Source: Geoalkalibacter halelectricus
GTDB lineage: Bacteria > Desulfobacterota > Desulfuromonadia > Desulfuromonadales > Geoalkalibacteraceae
DNA: 64,000 bases
Direction: 5' to 3'
Assembly: GCF_025263685.1 (NCBI RefSeq)
Contig: NZ_CP092109.1
Coordinates: 1,737,001-1,801,000, forward strand
In this document: positions 63,443 to 64,000 of the stretch, in pieces
Layout of the letters: every line of letters begins with the position of its first letter
Numbering within the stretch: position 1 is the first letter of the stretch
Program-made: the position numbers and the translations under genes
The notes under the pieces: generated by a model
Database searches by the model: none
Told to the model about the DNA's origin: nothing
Seen by the model: only the letters and a program-made list of their open reading frames with translations

Positions 63443-64000
63443 ATTTGCCGCCGTCCTCTCCCGCAAGCTTTGAGCGTTATTCGACCAGACGTCCCTGGAG
63501 GCATTGGGCGACCCTGGTGATCCTGGTCGCCTTGGCGGCCGGCGCCTTTGTCGCTGCGGAGTGGGATTTTTCCGCCTTGGTCGAACCGGAATTGCGCGCC
63601 GCGGCCCTGGCCCGCATGCTGGCCTGGGCGCAAACTTTCGCGTTTCCTGATCTAAGTGGCGAGTTTCTGCGTCACTGCTGGGCCCTGACCCTGCAAACCC
63701 TCTCCGCGGCTACACTGGGAACCGCCCTGGCGGTGGTGGCCGGCTTCGTTCTGGCCATGGGGTCCTCGCGCGCGGTCTGTGTCGGTGAAGAGGATGCCCG
63801 GGGCTGGCGCCGCAATTTTCCCCTGCGCAGCCCTGCCGCGGCGCTCTGTTCGCTCTGCCGGCTGGTGCAGGATGTCTTGCGCGCCGTGCCTGATTTTGTC
63901 TGGGCGGTGATTCTGGTGGCGATGATCGGTCTGGGTCCCTTGACCGGTGCCCTGGCCTTGGCTCTAAACATCACCGGCATTTTGGCCAAGGTCTACAGTG
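63439..64000 (+). CDS. PhnE-type ABC permease, N-terminal part (runs off the right edge)
   Basis: The first 187 residues of a membrane permease: hydrophobic segment near 23-45 (WATLVILVALAAGAFVAAEW), then TLQTLSAATLGTALAVVAGFVLAMGSS, and the EAA-like region DVLRAVPDFVWAVILVAMIGLGPLTGALAL. The pattern fits PhnE-type permeases. The 3' end lies beyond the window. Confidence 0.85.
   Translation, partial: MNLPPSSPASFERYSTRRPWRHWATLVILVALAAGAFVAAEWDFSALVEPELRAAALARMLAWAQTFAFPDLSGEFLRHCWALTLQTLSAATLGTALAVVAGFVLAMGSSRAVCVGEEDARGWRRNFPLRSPAAALCSLCRLVQDVLRAVPDFVWAVILVAMIGLGPLTGALALALNITGILAKVYS

Overview
The window looks like the chromosome of a deltaproteobacterial metal or sulfur reducer of the Desulfuromonadales (Geobacter, Desulfuromonas or Geoalkalibacter type). 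The evidence is a very short PilA of the electrically conductive type next to a short pilin chaperone homolog, a PilS/PilR pair with sigma-54 promoters, a futalosine-pathway MqnA, and a GC-rich background with GC-ending codons. The species is inferred, not shown.

Layout. 1-1572: the 5' part of dnaB (minus), a 230-bp perfect palindrome that looks like two head-to-head group II intron 3' ends, a small Cys-rich protein gene and a heptamer repeat. 1573-8259: a DUF1015 gene, a chromosomal actin-like gene, rnr-ribF and aroE. 8340-29266: a nearly complete type IV pilus locus (pilB, pilT, pilC, pilS, pilR, pilA, spc, a Wzy-type ligase, a PilH/PilI-like ABC pair, a TPR protein, pilD, pilM-N-O-P-Q). 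It is interrupted twice by toxin-antitoxin material: decayed fragments before pilA and an apparently intact mntA-hepT pair before pilD. Two almost identical sigma-54 promoters precede pilA and pilM, which suggests that PilR co-ordinates pilin and assembly genes. 29374-36598: aroK-aroB, a TPR/roadblock pair, aroQ, pepP, accB-accC and a LipM-like gene. 36715-41304: an outer-membrane TolC-like factor, mqnA and a large Ig-domain lipoprotein. MqnA starts from chorismate, the product of the pathway that aroE, aroK, aroB and aroQ serve.

41351-48300 is an accessory strip beginning at a tRNA-Leu gene. It holds a hipB-like regulator with two matching operators and a hipA that stops after 23 codons, an ArsR regulator with a palindromic operator, a broken cysteine desulfurase joined to a ChrA tail, and a usp-sulP pair. 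The pair is bracketed by two inverted copies of a ~162-bp MITE; one copy cuts off the start of a parE-like toxin gene.

48377-53756 is an aerobic terminal oxidase operon: a monoheme cytochrome c, heme O synthase, a cytochrome-c-fused subunit II, a fused subunit I+III and a small membrane protein. Subunit I keeps all metal ligands but lacks several residues of the canonical D and K proton pathways. 53767-61503 holds a GH65 phosphorylase, PEP synthase, MgtE and a PQQ-type sugar dehydrogenase. 61665-64000 is the start of a PhnD-PhnC-PhnE type ABC transporter that runs off the right edge.
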